Source of the DNA: Mactra quadrangularis
Taxonomy: Eukaryota > Mollusca > Bivalvia > Venerida > Mactridae
Length of the DNA stretch: 64,000 bases
Assembly: GCA_025267735.1 (NCBI GenBank)
Contig: CM046298.1
Location: forward strand, 36,765,264 to 36,829,263
Direction: 5' to 3'
In this document: positions 36,108-46,987 of the stretch, in pieces
Layout: every line of letters begins with the position of its first letter
Numbering within the stretch: position 1 is the first letter of the stretch
Translations under genes and position numbers: made by a program
Notes under the pieces: model-generated
Told to the model about the DNA's origin: nothing
Database searches by the model: none
Seen by the model: the letters and a program-made list of their open reading frames with translations, nothing else

Positions 36108-36642
36108 ATGAGAGGGAAAATGTCATGGACAGACAACATGTAAAGATTAATAACCGATTCTTAATCACGGATACACGAAGCGATTTTATGTAATTAATCA
36201 ACTTGTTAAAGGCCATGTATAAAGACTAATACAGCCCATGGACTGCAAAATAAAAAAAAGCATTTAACTAGAACTGAAGTATTTTGTTTTATTATACCTC
36301 ACGTGATTTGTTTATTATAAAGACTAATGTGACGTTACTGGGTGACATTCCGTAATGTTACCCTCTGGACATCACTTATCAGCCTGCTTGACATCACCAA
36401 TCGGCCGGCTTAAAGTGATGGGATACTACTGCGTTGGAGTTTGCTAATACCCGGATTCAAGTTTATAGCCATTAAATGTGAGTTACCTCCCTTGCGCAGA
36501 CGCTTGCTTTTTACGAAACAACAAACTAAATGGTGTAAAAATGTCTTCAAGTCCAGGAGCAAATAAAACAGATAAAATCAAACGGTTTGTGTCATTAAAT
36601 TGCGAACAATTTCTAATTTTAGTTGGTTGGTATAATAAGATA

Positions 36643-36782
36643 AATATCACATCCTACAGAAGGTGATAGAACGGAATGTTCACCATTGATATGTAATGTC
36701 AACCTCGGCTAAAGCATCGGTTAACATTACTTGTCTCGGGTGAACATTCCGTTCTATCACCTTCTGTATAGGATGTGATATT
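36643..36782. mobile_element. Near-perfect palindromic MITE, 140 bp
   Basis: Arms of about 40 bp: ATATCACATCCTACAGAAGG through GATAGAACGGAATGTTCAC, and the complement GTGAACATTCCGTTCTATCA through GGATGTGATAT. Inside, TAATGTCAACC pairs with GGTTAACATTA, so nearly the whole element folds into one hairpin. The high arm identity suggests it is young. A related motif TGACATTCCGTAATGTTACC lies upstream at about 36344. Confidence 0.9.
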
Positions 36783-37275
36783 GACACAAAGTCAAATAAC
36801 TCATGACCGAAAAAACTTTCTTAATTGTTAACTGCGTTCACTCAATGCAATTTAAAGTGAAAGTAAACCGAAAGTACAATGTTTCATCGCTAATGAATAT
36901 AATTATTTACAGTCATAACATCGCACATGGAATGTACCATTAAGCATAGGATTCAAAACGTAGATTCTAATATGTTTAACGTCACTTATTGATGTTTTGT
37001 TTGTTTTTTTATTAGGATGGGGTATGGCAGAAAACATTAAACAAATACCATTAGCTTTCAATAGTTGTAAAAGAAAGATACAAATACCTAAACTCCGCTT
37101 TTAAATCTCATGATAATGTTCAGAGGAAAATTACCGTCCCTTGATTATTAATTTCTGAGATATGATCGTTACAAACACATAAAGTTCTATTTTGTCTAAT
37201 AAAATGAATTTAAAGTTTAAACTGCACTGGGTGACATCGTATCAGCTAGAACAAATGCATGCAATCTCCGTAAAC
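36783..37275. other. Left flank of the giant palindrome, no feature
   Basis: AT-rich unique sequence with no gene recognised. Confidence 0.4.
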
Positions 37276-37320
37276 AGATATCCTGTAGTGCATAGGTCCA
37301 ATAACTTGGCACAACATTCG

Positions 37321-39940
37321 ATGTTCGATATTCGATATTCAATATCGAACAACGAACCAGTTCGACGTTCGACATTAGCATAATGTGCGAATATCGAACT
37401 GAAATTGAATATCGAACCAGCTCGACGTTCGACATTCGCCAAAATTATCCAAATATCGAACTGAGATTGAATATCGAACCAGCTCGACGTTCGACATTCG
37501 AATATCGAAATGAAATGGAATATCGAACCAGTTCGACGTTCGACATTCATTTATAATAGCCCGAATGTAGTTCTGATGTTGAATATCGAACCAGCTCGAC
37601 GTTCGACATTCATTAATAATACTAATGCGAATGTAGTTCTGAGGTTGAATATCGAACCAGCTCGACGTTCGACATTCATTAATAAAAGTCCGAATGTAGT
37701 TTTGAGTTTGAATATCGAACTAGCTCGACGTTCGACATTCATTAATAATAGTCCGAATGTAGTTCTAAGGTTGAATATCGAACCAGCTCGACGTTCGACA
37801 TTCATTAATAATAGCCCGAATGTAGTTCTGTGTTTGAATATCGAACCAGCTCGACGTTCGACATTCATTAATAACAATAATGCGAATGTAGTTCTGTGGT
37901 TGAATATCGAACCAGATCGACGTTCGACATTCATTCATAATAGCCCGAATGTAGTTCTGAGGTTGAATATCGAACCAGCTCGACGTTCGACATTCATTAA
38001 TAATAGTCCGAATGTAGTTCTGAGGTTGAATATCGAACCAGCTCGACGTTCGACATTCATTAATAATAGCCCGAATGTAGTTCTGTGGTTGAATATCGAA
38101 CCAGCACGACGTTCGACATTCATTAATAATAGCCCGAATGTAGTTCTGTGGTTGAATATCGAACCAGCTCGACGTTCGACATTCATTAGCCCGAATGTAG
38201 TTCTGAGGTTGAATATCGAACCAGCTCGACGTTCGACATTCATTAATAATAGTCCGAATGTAGTTCTGAGGTTGAATATCGAACCAGCTCGACGTTCGAC
38301 ATTCATTCATAATAGTCCGAATGTAGGACTGAGGTTGAATATCGAACCAGCTCGACGTTCGACATTCATAAATAATAGCCCGAATGTAGTTCTGTGGTTT
38401 AATATCGAACCAGCTCGACGTTCGACATTCATTAATAATAGCCCGAATGTAGTTCTGAGGTTGAATATCGAACAAGCTCGACGTTCGACATTCATAAATA
38501 AAAGCCCGAATGTAGTTCTGTGGTTGAATATCGAACCAGCTCGACGTTCGACATTCATTAATAATAGCCCGAATGTAGTTCTGTGGTTGAATATCGAACC
38601 AGCTCGACGTTCGACATTCATTAATAACAGCACGAATGTAGTTTTGTGGTTGAATATCGAACCAGCTCGACGTTCGACATTCATTAATAATAGTCCGAAT
38701 GTAGTTCTGAGGTTGAATATCGAACCAGCTCGACGTTCGACATTCATTAATAATAGTCCGAATGTAGTTCTGAGGTTGAATATCGAACCAGCTCGACGTT
38801 CGACATTCATTCATAATAGTCCAAATGTAGTTCTGAGGTTGAATATCGAACCAGCTCGACGTTCGACATTCATTAATAATAGTCCGAATGTAGTTCTGTG
38901 GTTGAATATCGAACCAGCTCGACGTTCGACATTCATTAATAATAGCCCGAATGTAGTTTTGTGGTTGAATATCGAACCAGCTCGACGTTCGACATTCATT
39001 AATAATAGTCCGAATGTAGTTCTGAGGTTGAATATCGAACCAGCTCGACGTTCGACATTCATTAATAATAGTCCGAATGTAGTTCTGAGGTTGAATATCG
39101 AACCAGCTCGACGTTCGACATTCATTAATAATAGTCTGAATGTAGTTCTGAGGTTGAATATCGAACCAGTTCGACGTTCGACATTCATTAATAATAGTCC
39201 GAATGTAGTTTTGAGGTTGAATATCGAACCAGCTCGACGTTCGACATTCATTAATAATAGTCCGAATGTAGTTCTAAGGTTGAATATCGAACCAGTTCGA
39301 CGTTCGACATTCATTAATGATAATGATGCGAATGTAGTTCGAGATTGGATATCGAACCAGCTCGACGTTCGACATTCATAACAGATAGTCCGAATGTAGT
39401 TCTGAGGTTGAATATCGAACCAGTTCGACGTTCGACATTCATTAATAATAGTCATAATGTAGTTCTGAGGTTGAATATCGAACCAGCTCGACGTTCGACA
39501 TTCATTAATAAAAGTTTGAATGTAGTTCTGAAGTTGAATATCGAACCAGCTCGACGTTCGACATTCATTAGTAATAGTCCGAATGTAGTTCTGATGTTGA
39601 ATATCGAACCAGTTCGACGTTCGACATTCAAAAATAATAGTCCGAATGTAGCTCTGAGGTTGAAGATCGAACCAGCTCGACGTTCGACATTCATTAATAA
39701 TAGTCCGAATGTAGTTCTAAGGTTGAATATCGAACCAGTTCGACGTTCGACATTCATTAATGATTTTGATGCGAATGTAGTTCTGAGATTGAATATCGAA
39801 CCAGCTCGACGTTCGACATTCATTAATAATAGTCCGAATGTAGTTCTGAGGTTGAATATCGAACCAACTCGACGTTCGACATTCATTAATAATAGTCCGA
39901 ATGTAGTTCTGTGGTTGAATATCGAACCAGTTTGACGTTC
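37321..39940 (+). repeat. 63-bp satellite array, left arm block 1 (~40 monomers)
   Basis: Monomer: GAATATCGAACCAGCTCGAC, GTTCGACATTCATTAATAAT, AGTCCGAATGTAGTTCTGAG, GTT. It is 63 bp (21 codons), with 66-bp variants carrying NNTNAN-type inserts and one shorter copy at 38188. The first ~190 bp hold divergent edge monomers of a different length. The plus frame 37510-39381 is open for 623 codons (repeat NIEPARRSTFINNSPNVVLR plus L), and minus frames are open too. This is a property of the monomer, not good evidence of a protein. Confidence 0.95.
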
Positions 39941-40546
39941 GGACGACTTGTTTCAGCGGGGATACCTCGATTGGGCCCTTGGCCGCGCTTGAATCAGTGG
40001 AGCACGGCCTGTTTCTGCGGGGAAAACCTCGGCTTGGCCCTGGGCGGCGCTGGAATCAGCGGCATGCGGCTTGGATCAGCGGGGGAACCTCGGCTGGGCA
40101 CTCGGACGGGGCTTCAGCTGGCTCTGTGGGCTCTGTGGGCCTTCTACCGGGGTCTACGCGGCCTGCCGATAATACCTGCCTGGTTGGCTTGATTTTAGCG
40201 GAGGCAAGCAAGGGACACCGGGGTTTACCTCGGCTGCAAGCCAGGCGCGCTTGTATCAGCGGCGGACGGCTTGATTCGGCGGGGAAACATCGGCTGGGCC
40301 CTTGGTCGCACTTGAATCAGCGGAGCACGGCTTGTTTAAGCGGGGAAAGCCCGGCTAGACCTTCGGCCGCGCTTGAATCAGCGGCGGACGGCTTGTTTCA
40401 GCGGGGAAACCTCGGCTGGACCCTTGGCCGCGCTTGAATCAGCGGAGCACGGCCTGTTTCAGCGGGGAAACCTCGGCTGGGCCCTGGGCGGCGCTGGAAT
40501 CAGCGGCAGGCGGCTTGGATCAGCGGGGAATCTCGGCTGGGCTCTG
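39941..40546 (+). repeat. GC-rich satellite block, left arm copy 1 (~606 bp)
   Basis: Sudden change to GC-rich sequence built from a ~61-bp unit: CTTGAATCAGCGGCGGACGG, CTTGTTTCAGCGGGGAAACC, TCGGCTGGGCCCTTGGCCGC. It enters from the 63-bp satellite at GACGTTCG|GACGACTTG and leaves at GGGCTCTG|CTCGACGTTGATGCG. The same two junctions bound the copies at 46381-46987 and 44581-45177 in inverted orientation. ORFs here (e.g. 39979-40437) are compositional. Confidence 0.9.
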
Positions 40547-41705
40547 CTCGACGTTGATGCGAATGTAGTTCTGAAGTTGAATATCGAACCAGTTCGACGT
40601 TCGACATTCATTAATAATAGTCCGAATGTAGTTTTGAGGTTGAATATCGAACCAGTTCGACGTTCGACATTCATTAATAATAGTCCGAATGTAGTTCTAA
40701 GGTTGAATATCGAACCAGTTCGACGTTCGACATTCGTTAATGATAATGATGCGAATGTAGTTCTGAGATTGAATATCGAACCAGCTCGACGTTCGACATT
40801 CATAAAAGATAGTCCGAATGTAGTTCTGAGGTTGAATATCGAACCAGCTCGACGTTCGACATTCATTAATTATAGTCCGAATGTACTTCTGAAGTTGAAT
40901 ATCGAACCAGTTCGACGTTCGTCATTCATTAATAATAGTCCGAATGTAGTTCTGAGGTTGAATATCGAACCAGCTCGACGTTCGACATTCATAAAAGATA
41001 GTCCGAATGTAGTTTTGAGTTTGAATATCGAACCAGCTCGACGTTCGACATTCATTAATAATAGTCCGAATGTAGTTCTGAGGTTGAATATCGAACCAGC
41101 TCGACGTTCGACATTCATTAATTATAGTCCGAATGTTGTTCTGAAGTTGAATATCGAACCAGTTCGACGTTCGACATTCATTAATAATAGTCCGAATGTA
41201 GTTCTGAGGTTGAATATCGAACCAGCTCGACGTTCGACATTCATTAATAATAGTCCGAATGTAGTTCTGAAGTTGAATATCGAACCAGCTCGACGTTCGA
41301 CATTCATTGATAATAGTCCGAATGTAGTTCTGAGGCTGAATATCGAACCAGTTCGACGTTCTACATTCATTCATGATAATAATGCGAATGCAGTTCTGAA
41401 GTTGAATATCGAACTAGTTCGACGTTCGACATTCATTAATAATAGTCCGAATGTAGTTCTGATGTTGAATATCGAACCAGCTCGACGTTCGATATTCATT
41501 GATAATAATCCGAATTTTGTCCTGCGGTTGAATATCGAACCAGGTCGACGTTCGACATTCATTAATAATAGTCAGAAAGTAGTTCTGAAGTTCAATATCG
41601 AACCAGCTTGATGTTCGACATTCATTAATTATAGTCCGAATATAGTTCTGAGGTTGAATATCGAACCAGTTCGACGTTCGACATTCATTAACAATAATGA
41701 TGCGA
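40547..41705 (+). repeat. 63-bp satellite array, left arm block 2 (~18 monomers)
   Basis: Same 63-bp monomer and orientation as 37321-39940, with 66-bp variants at about 40740 and 41376 and more diverged monomers toward 41500-41705 (for example CCGAATTTTGTCCTGCGG). An open plus frame continues from the GC block through to 41611. Confidence 0.95.
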
Positions 41706-42850
41706 AGCCTATACTGGGCACTAGGCCGCGCATGAATCAGCGGAGCACGGCTTGTTTCAGCGAGGAAACCTCGGCTGTGCTCTGGGCGGCGATAGAATCA
41801 GCGGCAGGCGGCCTGGATAAGCGGGGGGAACCTCGGCTGGGCACCCGGTCGGGGCTTCAGCGGGCTCTGCGGGCTTCTACCGGGGTCTACGCGGCCTGCC
41901 GATGATACGCGCCTGTCTGGCTTGATTTCAGCAGAGGCAAGCAAGGGACACCCGGGTTTACCTCGGCTGCAAGCCAGGCGCGCTTGAATCAGCGGCGGAC
42001 GGCTTGATTTGGCGGGGAAACATCGGCTGGGGCCTTGGTCGCGCTTGAATCAGCGGAGCACGGCTTGTTTCAGCGGGGAAAGCCCGGCTGGGCATTCGGC
42101 CGCGCTTGAATCAGCGGCGGACGGCTTGTTTCAGCGGGGATACCTCGGCTGGATCCTTGGCCGCGCTTGAATCAGCGGAGCACGGCTTGTTTCAGCGGGG
42201 AAAGCCCAGCTTGTCCCTTGGCAGCGCTTGAATCAGCGGCGGACGGCTTGGATCAGCGGGGAAACCTCGGCTGGGCCCTTGGCCGCGTTGAATCAGCGCC
42301 AGGCGCTCTTGAATCCGCGGCGGACGGCTTATTCCAGCGGGGAAACCTCGGATGGGCCCTTGGCCGTGCTTAAATCAAAGGCAGGCGGCTTCGATCAGCG
42401 GGGAAACCTCGGCTGGGCACTCTGCCGGGGCTTTATCGGGCTCCGCGGGCCTTTAATGAGGGTCTATGCGGCCTGCTACCGATATCGGTCTGGCGCGTTT
42501 GATTTCAGCGGAGGCAAGGACGGGACACCAGGGTTTACCTCGGCTGCAAGCCAGGGGCGCTTGAATCAGCATCAGACGGCTTGTTTCAGCGGGGAAACAT
42601 CGGCTGGGCCCTTGGCCGCGCTTGAATCAGCGGAGCACGGCCTCTTTCAGCGGGTAAACCTCGGCTGGGCCCTTGGCCGCGCTTGAACCAGCGGCAGGCG
42701 GCTTGGATCAACGGGGGAACATCGGCTGGGTACTCGGCCGGGGCTTCATCGGGCTTTGCGGGTCCGTTACTGGGGTCTACGCGGATTGTCGCTGATATCG
42801 GCCTGGCTCGCTTGATTTAAGCGGGGTTAAGCACTGGACACCGAATATAC
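41706..42850 (+). repeat. GC-rich satellite block, left arm copy 2 (~1145 bp, variant)
   Basis: The same ~61-bp GC-rich unit, but nearly twice as long as the other blocks and with different boundaries: it joins the 63-bp satellite at GATGCGAAGCCTATACTGGG and fades into unique sequence after AAGCACTGGACACCG. It contains two stretches related to the TCTACCGGGGTCTACGCGGC part of the other blocks, suggesting internal duplication. It marks the inner end of the left arm. Confidence 0.85.
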
Positions 42851-43091
42851 CTCCTCTGTTGGTCGCAACCCGTTTCGGCGACTAAAAAAGTGCAGTTAAT
42901 TATTCATTGTTCTTTTATTTACACCATTGATGCACGATTGATGATCGCTCTCGTGCAGCACAGCGACGCTTCATATAAATAGGCTTTTTTCGGAACTCCA
43001 AATTATGGGTTTCGTGCACAGGCGGTACAAAATCGGAATAAATCCAATTGTTCTCTGTACATACTTTCATTGTAACGATAAAAGTTAGTTC
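42851..43091. other. Unique centre of the giant palindrome, left part
   Basis: Ordinary AT-rich sequence between the left arm and the SINE. No ORF or motif recognised. Confidence 0.5.
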
Positions 43092-43400
43092 GCCCGCCCG
43101 GCTAGCTCAGTCGGTAGCGAACAAGTCTTCTGATCGAGGTGTCGTGAGTTCGATTCATGGGCGGGGCATACTGTCGTGAAGCTTGGTCATGAAATAATTT
43201 CTATTGTCATTCTCCCTTCTACCACTGATTCAAAATCATGTACGGCAGTTGTCAGTCTCTGACGGAAGTAGCGCCTAGTAACTGGTTAACAGCTAAATCC
43301 AGAGATTTAGGCTTTCCAGGAACGGTGAGTAGGTTGACTGACTGCAATGATATGACCTATACAATGTGTTGCTGCGGCGTTTAATCCAACAAAACAAACA
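43092..43400 (+). mobile_element. Full-length tRNA-derived SINE, copy 1
   Basis: tRNA-like head with A box GGCTAGCTCAGTCGGTAGCG and B box GAGTTCGATTCATGGGCGGG, then a body with ATCATGTACGGCAGTTGTCA, AACAGCTAAATCCAGAGATT and GGTGAGTAGGTTGACTGACT, then a tail GCGGCGTTTAATCCAACAAA. It matches 62921-63227 along its whole length. It sits in the centre of the giant inverted repeat. Bivalve-type SINE (recalled). Confidence 0.9.
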
Positions 43401-43404
43401 CGCA

Positions 43405-43705
43405 ACTAACACAAAAATTTGTTTGTACCACAAGTATTGTTCGTTTTTTCTCAACTGTCAGAACATGAATAATTTCACGGTGAATGCCTTTATTAAAATC
43501 ATTGTTGTAAAACATCCATGAGTCTCCGAAAGCGTGTATTATGATCAAGTTAAGCTGTTTATGCCGTATGATATGTTTTAGTCGAGATATTTTTAATAAC
43601 AATTAGGCCGCCAGTACAAAAACAATGCATTCAGTCACCGTGAAATTATTCAAGCTTTGACAGTTGAGAAAAAACGGACAATAAAACCCCAAAAATTTGA
43701 ATTCC
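43405..43705. mobile_element. Palindromic MITE next to the SINE tail
   Basis: Inverted arms TTCGTTTTTTCTCAACTGTC, then GAATAATTTCACGGTGAATG (43439-43485), against CACCGTGAAATTATTC, then GACAGTTGAGAAAAAACGGA (43637-43680). Outer parts (AAAAATTTGTTTG and CAAAAATTTGAATT) match weakly. The minus ORF 43381-43602 falls across it and is not a gene. Confidence 0.75.
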
Positions 43706-43867
43706 GGATATAGTCTATTCATGTGATTGACTATATAATTTGTTAGCTAGATGTCTTAATATTGGGTCAACAAAAATATTAAAAACAAATATTGCATGAA
43801 TAAAAGTACTTCGATACAAAGAAATTAAGTCAACAACCAATGTGATAAATATTGAAAAAAATACATA
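43706..43867. other. Unique centre of the giant palindrome, right part
   Basis: AT-rich. Nothing recognised. Confidence 0.5.
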
Positions 43868-44580
43868 CGTCTAATATTATTAACGAATGTCAAATATCGA
43901 GCTGGTTCGATATTGAACCTTAGAACTACATTCGGACTATCATGAATGAATGTCGAACGTCGAACTGGTTCGATATTCAACCTCAGAACTACATTCTCAT
44001 TATTATTATTAATGAATGTCAAACGTCGAGCTGGTTCGATATTCAACTTCAGAACTACATTCGGACTATTATTAATGAATGTCGAACGTCGAGCTGGTTC
44101 GATATTCAACTTCAGAACTAAATTCGGACTATTATTAATGAATGTCGAACGTCGAGCTGGTTCGATATTCAATCTCAGAACTACAATCGGATTATTATTA
44201 ATGAATGTCGAACGTCGAGCTGGTTCGATATTCAACTTCAGAACTACATTCGGACTATTATTTATGAATGTCGAACGTCGAGCTGGTTCGATATTCAACC
44301 TCAAAACTAGATTCGGACTATTATTAATGAATGTCGAACGTCGAGCTGGTTCGATATTCAACTTCAGAACTACATTCGGACTATAATGAATGAATGTCGA
44401 ACGTCGAGCTGGTTCGATATTCAACCTCAGAACTACATTCGGACTATTATTTATGAATGTCACATGTCGAGCTGGTTCGATATTCAACCTCAGAACTACA
44501 TTCGGACTATTATTAATGAATGTCGAACGTCGAGCTGGTTCGATATTCAACTTCAGAACTACATTCGCATCAACGTCGAG
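43868..44580 (-). repeat. 63-bp satellite array, right arm block 1 (~11 monomers)
   Basis: The same monomer as the left arm but in reverse orientation (GAATGTCGAACGTCGAGCTG, then GTTCGATATTCAACCTCAGA). Edge monomers near 43880-43990 are the most diverged. One monomer at 44458 reads GTCACATGTCGAGC. It has no symmetrical partner in the left arm, where a GC block abuts the centre instead. Confidence 0.95.
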
Positions 44581-45177
44581 CAGAGCCCAGCCGAGATTCC
44601 CCGCTGACCCAAGCCGCCTGCCGCTGATTCCAGCGCCGCCCAGGGCCCAGCCGAGGTTCCCCCGCTGAAACAGGCCGTGCTCCGCTGATTCAAGCGCGGC
44701 CAAGGGTCCAGCCGCGGTTTCCCCGCTGAAAGAAGCCGTCCGCCGCTGATTCAAGCGCGGCCGAAGGTCTAGCCGGGCATTCCCCGCTGAAACAAGCCGT
44801 GCTCCGCTGATTCAAGTGCGACCAAGGGCCCAGCCGATGTTTCCCCGCCGAATCAAGCCGTCCGCCGCTGATACAAGCGCGCCTGACTTGCAGCCGAGGT
44901 AAACCCCGGTGTCCCTTGCTTGCCTCCGCTAAAATCAAGCCAACCAGGCAGGTATTAGCGGCAGGCCGCGTAGACCCCGGTAGAAGGCCCACAAAGCCAG
45001 CTGAAGCCCCGTCCGAGTGCCCAGCCGAGGTTCCCCCGCTGATCCAAGCCGCATGCCGCTGATTCGAGCGCCGCCCAGGGCCAAGCCGAGGTTTTCCCCG
45101 CAGAAACAGGCCGTACTCCACTGATTCAAGCGCGGCCAAGGGCCCAATCGAGGTATCCCCGCTGAAACAAGTCGTCC
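44581..45177 (-). repeat. GC-rich satellite block, right arm copy 1 (~597 bp)
   Basis: Reverse orientation of the 39941-40546 block with the same junctions. It differs by small indels, such as a shorter GGCCCACAAAGCCAGC region (about 44985) where 46381-46987 has GCCCACAGAGCCCACAGAGC. No gene. Confidence 0.9.
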
Positions 45178-46380
45178 GAACGTCGGACTGGTTCGATATT
45201 CAACCAGAGAACTACATTCAGACTATTTTTAATGAATGTCGAACGTCGAACTGGTTCGATATTCAATTTTAGAACTACATTCGCATCATTATTGCTAATG
45301 AATGTCGAACTTAGAGCTGGTTCGATATTCAACATCAGAACTACATTCGGACTATTATTAATGAATGTCGAACGTCGAGCTGGTTCGATATTCAACCTCA
45401 GAGCTACATTCGGACTATTATTAATGAATGTCGAACGTCGAGCTGGTTCGATATTCAACCTCAGAGCTACATTCGGACTATTATTAATGAATGTCGAACG
45501 TCGAGCTGGTTCGATAATCAATCTCAGAACTACATTCGCATCATTATCATTAATGAATGTCGAACGTCGAACTGGTTCGATATTCAACCTTAGAACTACA
45601 TTCGGACTATTATTAATGAATGTCGAACGTCGAGCTAGTTCGATATTCAAACTCAAAACTACATTCGGACTTTTATTAATGAATGTCGAACGTCGAGCTG
45701 GTTCGATATTCAACCTCAGAACTACATTCGCATTAGTATTATTAATGAATGTCGAACGTCGAGCTGGTTCGATATTCAACATCAGAACTACATTCGGATT
45801 ATTATTAATGAATGTCGAACGTCGAGCTGGTTCGATATTCAACTTCAGAACTACATTCAGACTTTTATTAATGAATGTCGAACGTCGAGCTGGTTCGATA
45901 TTCAACCTCAGAACTACATTCGGACTATTATTAATGAATGTCGAACGTCGAACTGGTTCGATATTTAACTCAGAACTACATTCGGACTATCTTTTATGAA
46001 TGTCGAACGTCGAGCTGGTTCGATATTCAATCTCAGAACTACATTCGCATCATTATCATTAATGAATGTCGAACGTCGAACTGGTTCGATATTCAACCTT
46101 AGAACTACATTCGGACTATTATTAATGAATGTCGAACGTCGAACTGGTTCGATATTCAACCTCAAAACTACATTCGGACTATTATTAATGAATGTCGAAC
46201 GTCGAACTGGTTCGATATTCAACCTCAGTACTACATTCGCATTAGTATTATTAATGAATGTCGAACGTCGAGCTGGTTCGATATTCAACCTCAGAACTAC
46301 ATTCGGACTATTATTAATGAATGTCGAACGTCGAGCTGGTTCGATATTCAACTTCAGAACTACATTCGCATTAACGTCAA
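45178..46380 (-). repeat. 63-bp satellite array, right arm block 2 (~19 monomers)
   Basis: Reverse-oriented 63/66-bp monomers. It begins with the same odd CGTCGGACTGG monomer that follows the GC block at 46987 (there CGTCAGACTGG). One base is missing near 45965 (ATTTAACTCAGAAC), which breaks the otherwise open frames. Confidence 0.95.
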
Positions 46381-46987
46381 GCAGAGCCCAGCCGAGATTC
46401 CCCGCTGATCCAAGCCGCCTGCCGCTGATTCCACCGCCGCCCAGGGCCCAGCCGAGGTTCCCCCGCTGAATCAGGCCGTGCTCCGCTGATTCAAGCGCGG
46501 CCAAGGATCCAGCCGAGGTTTCCCCGCTAAAACAAGCCGTCCGCCGCTGATTCAAGCGCGGCCGAAGGTCTAGCCGGGCTTTCCCCGCTTAAACAAGCCG
46601 TGCTCCGCTGATTCAAGTGCGACCAAGGGCCCAGCCGATGTTTCCCCGCCGAATCAAGCCGTCCGCCGCTGATACAAGCGCGCCTGGCTTGCAGCCGAGG
46701 TAAACCCCGGTGTCCCTTGCTTGCCTCCGCTAAAATCAAGCCAACCAGGCAGGTATTAGCGGCAGGCCGCGTAGACCCCGGTAGAACGCCCACAGAGCCC
46801 ACAGAGCCAGCTGAAGCCCCGTCCGAGTGCCCAGCCGAGGTTCCCCCGCTGATCCAAGCCGCATGCCGCTGATTCCAGCGCCGCCCAGGGCCAAGCCGAG
46901 GTTTTCCCCGCAGAAACAGGCCGTGCTCCACTGATTCAAGCGCGGCCAAGGGCCCAATCGAGGTATCCCCGCTGAAACAAGTCGTCC
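46381..46987 (-). repeat. GC-rich satellite block, right arm copy 2 (~607 bp)
   Basis: Closest match to 39941-40546 (606 bp) in reverse orientation, nearly identical by eye across its length. The two occupy comparable positions from the outer ends of their arms. Confidence 0.9.

Noticed and set aside
37510..39381. 623-codon ORF as a real repeat protein
   Set aside because: It is the translation of a 63-bp satellite, overlapping open frames exist on the opposite strand, it has no non-repeat domain, and the reverse arm gives the same peptide from the other strand.
39979..40437. GC-block ORFs (also 42228-42686, 44690-45139, 46527-46949) as proteins
   Set aside because: They are compositional, made of a ~61-bp tandem unit with two or more overlapping frames open; no start context or domain.
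43092..43165. Functional tRNA gene at the SINE head
   Set aside because: The A and B boxes are good, but the sequence continues into a body and tail shared with 62921-63227, so it is a SINE head, not a tRNA gene.
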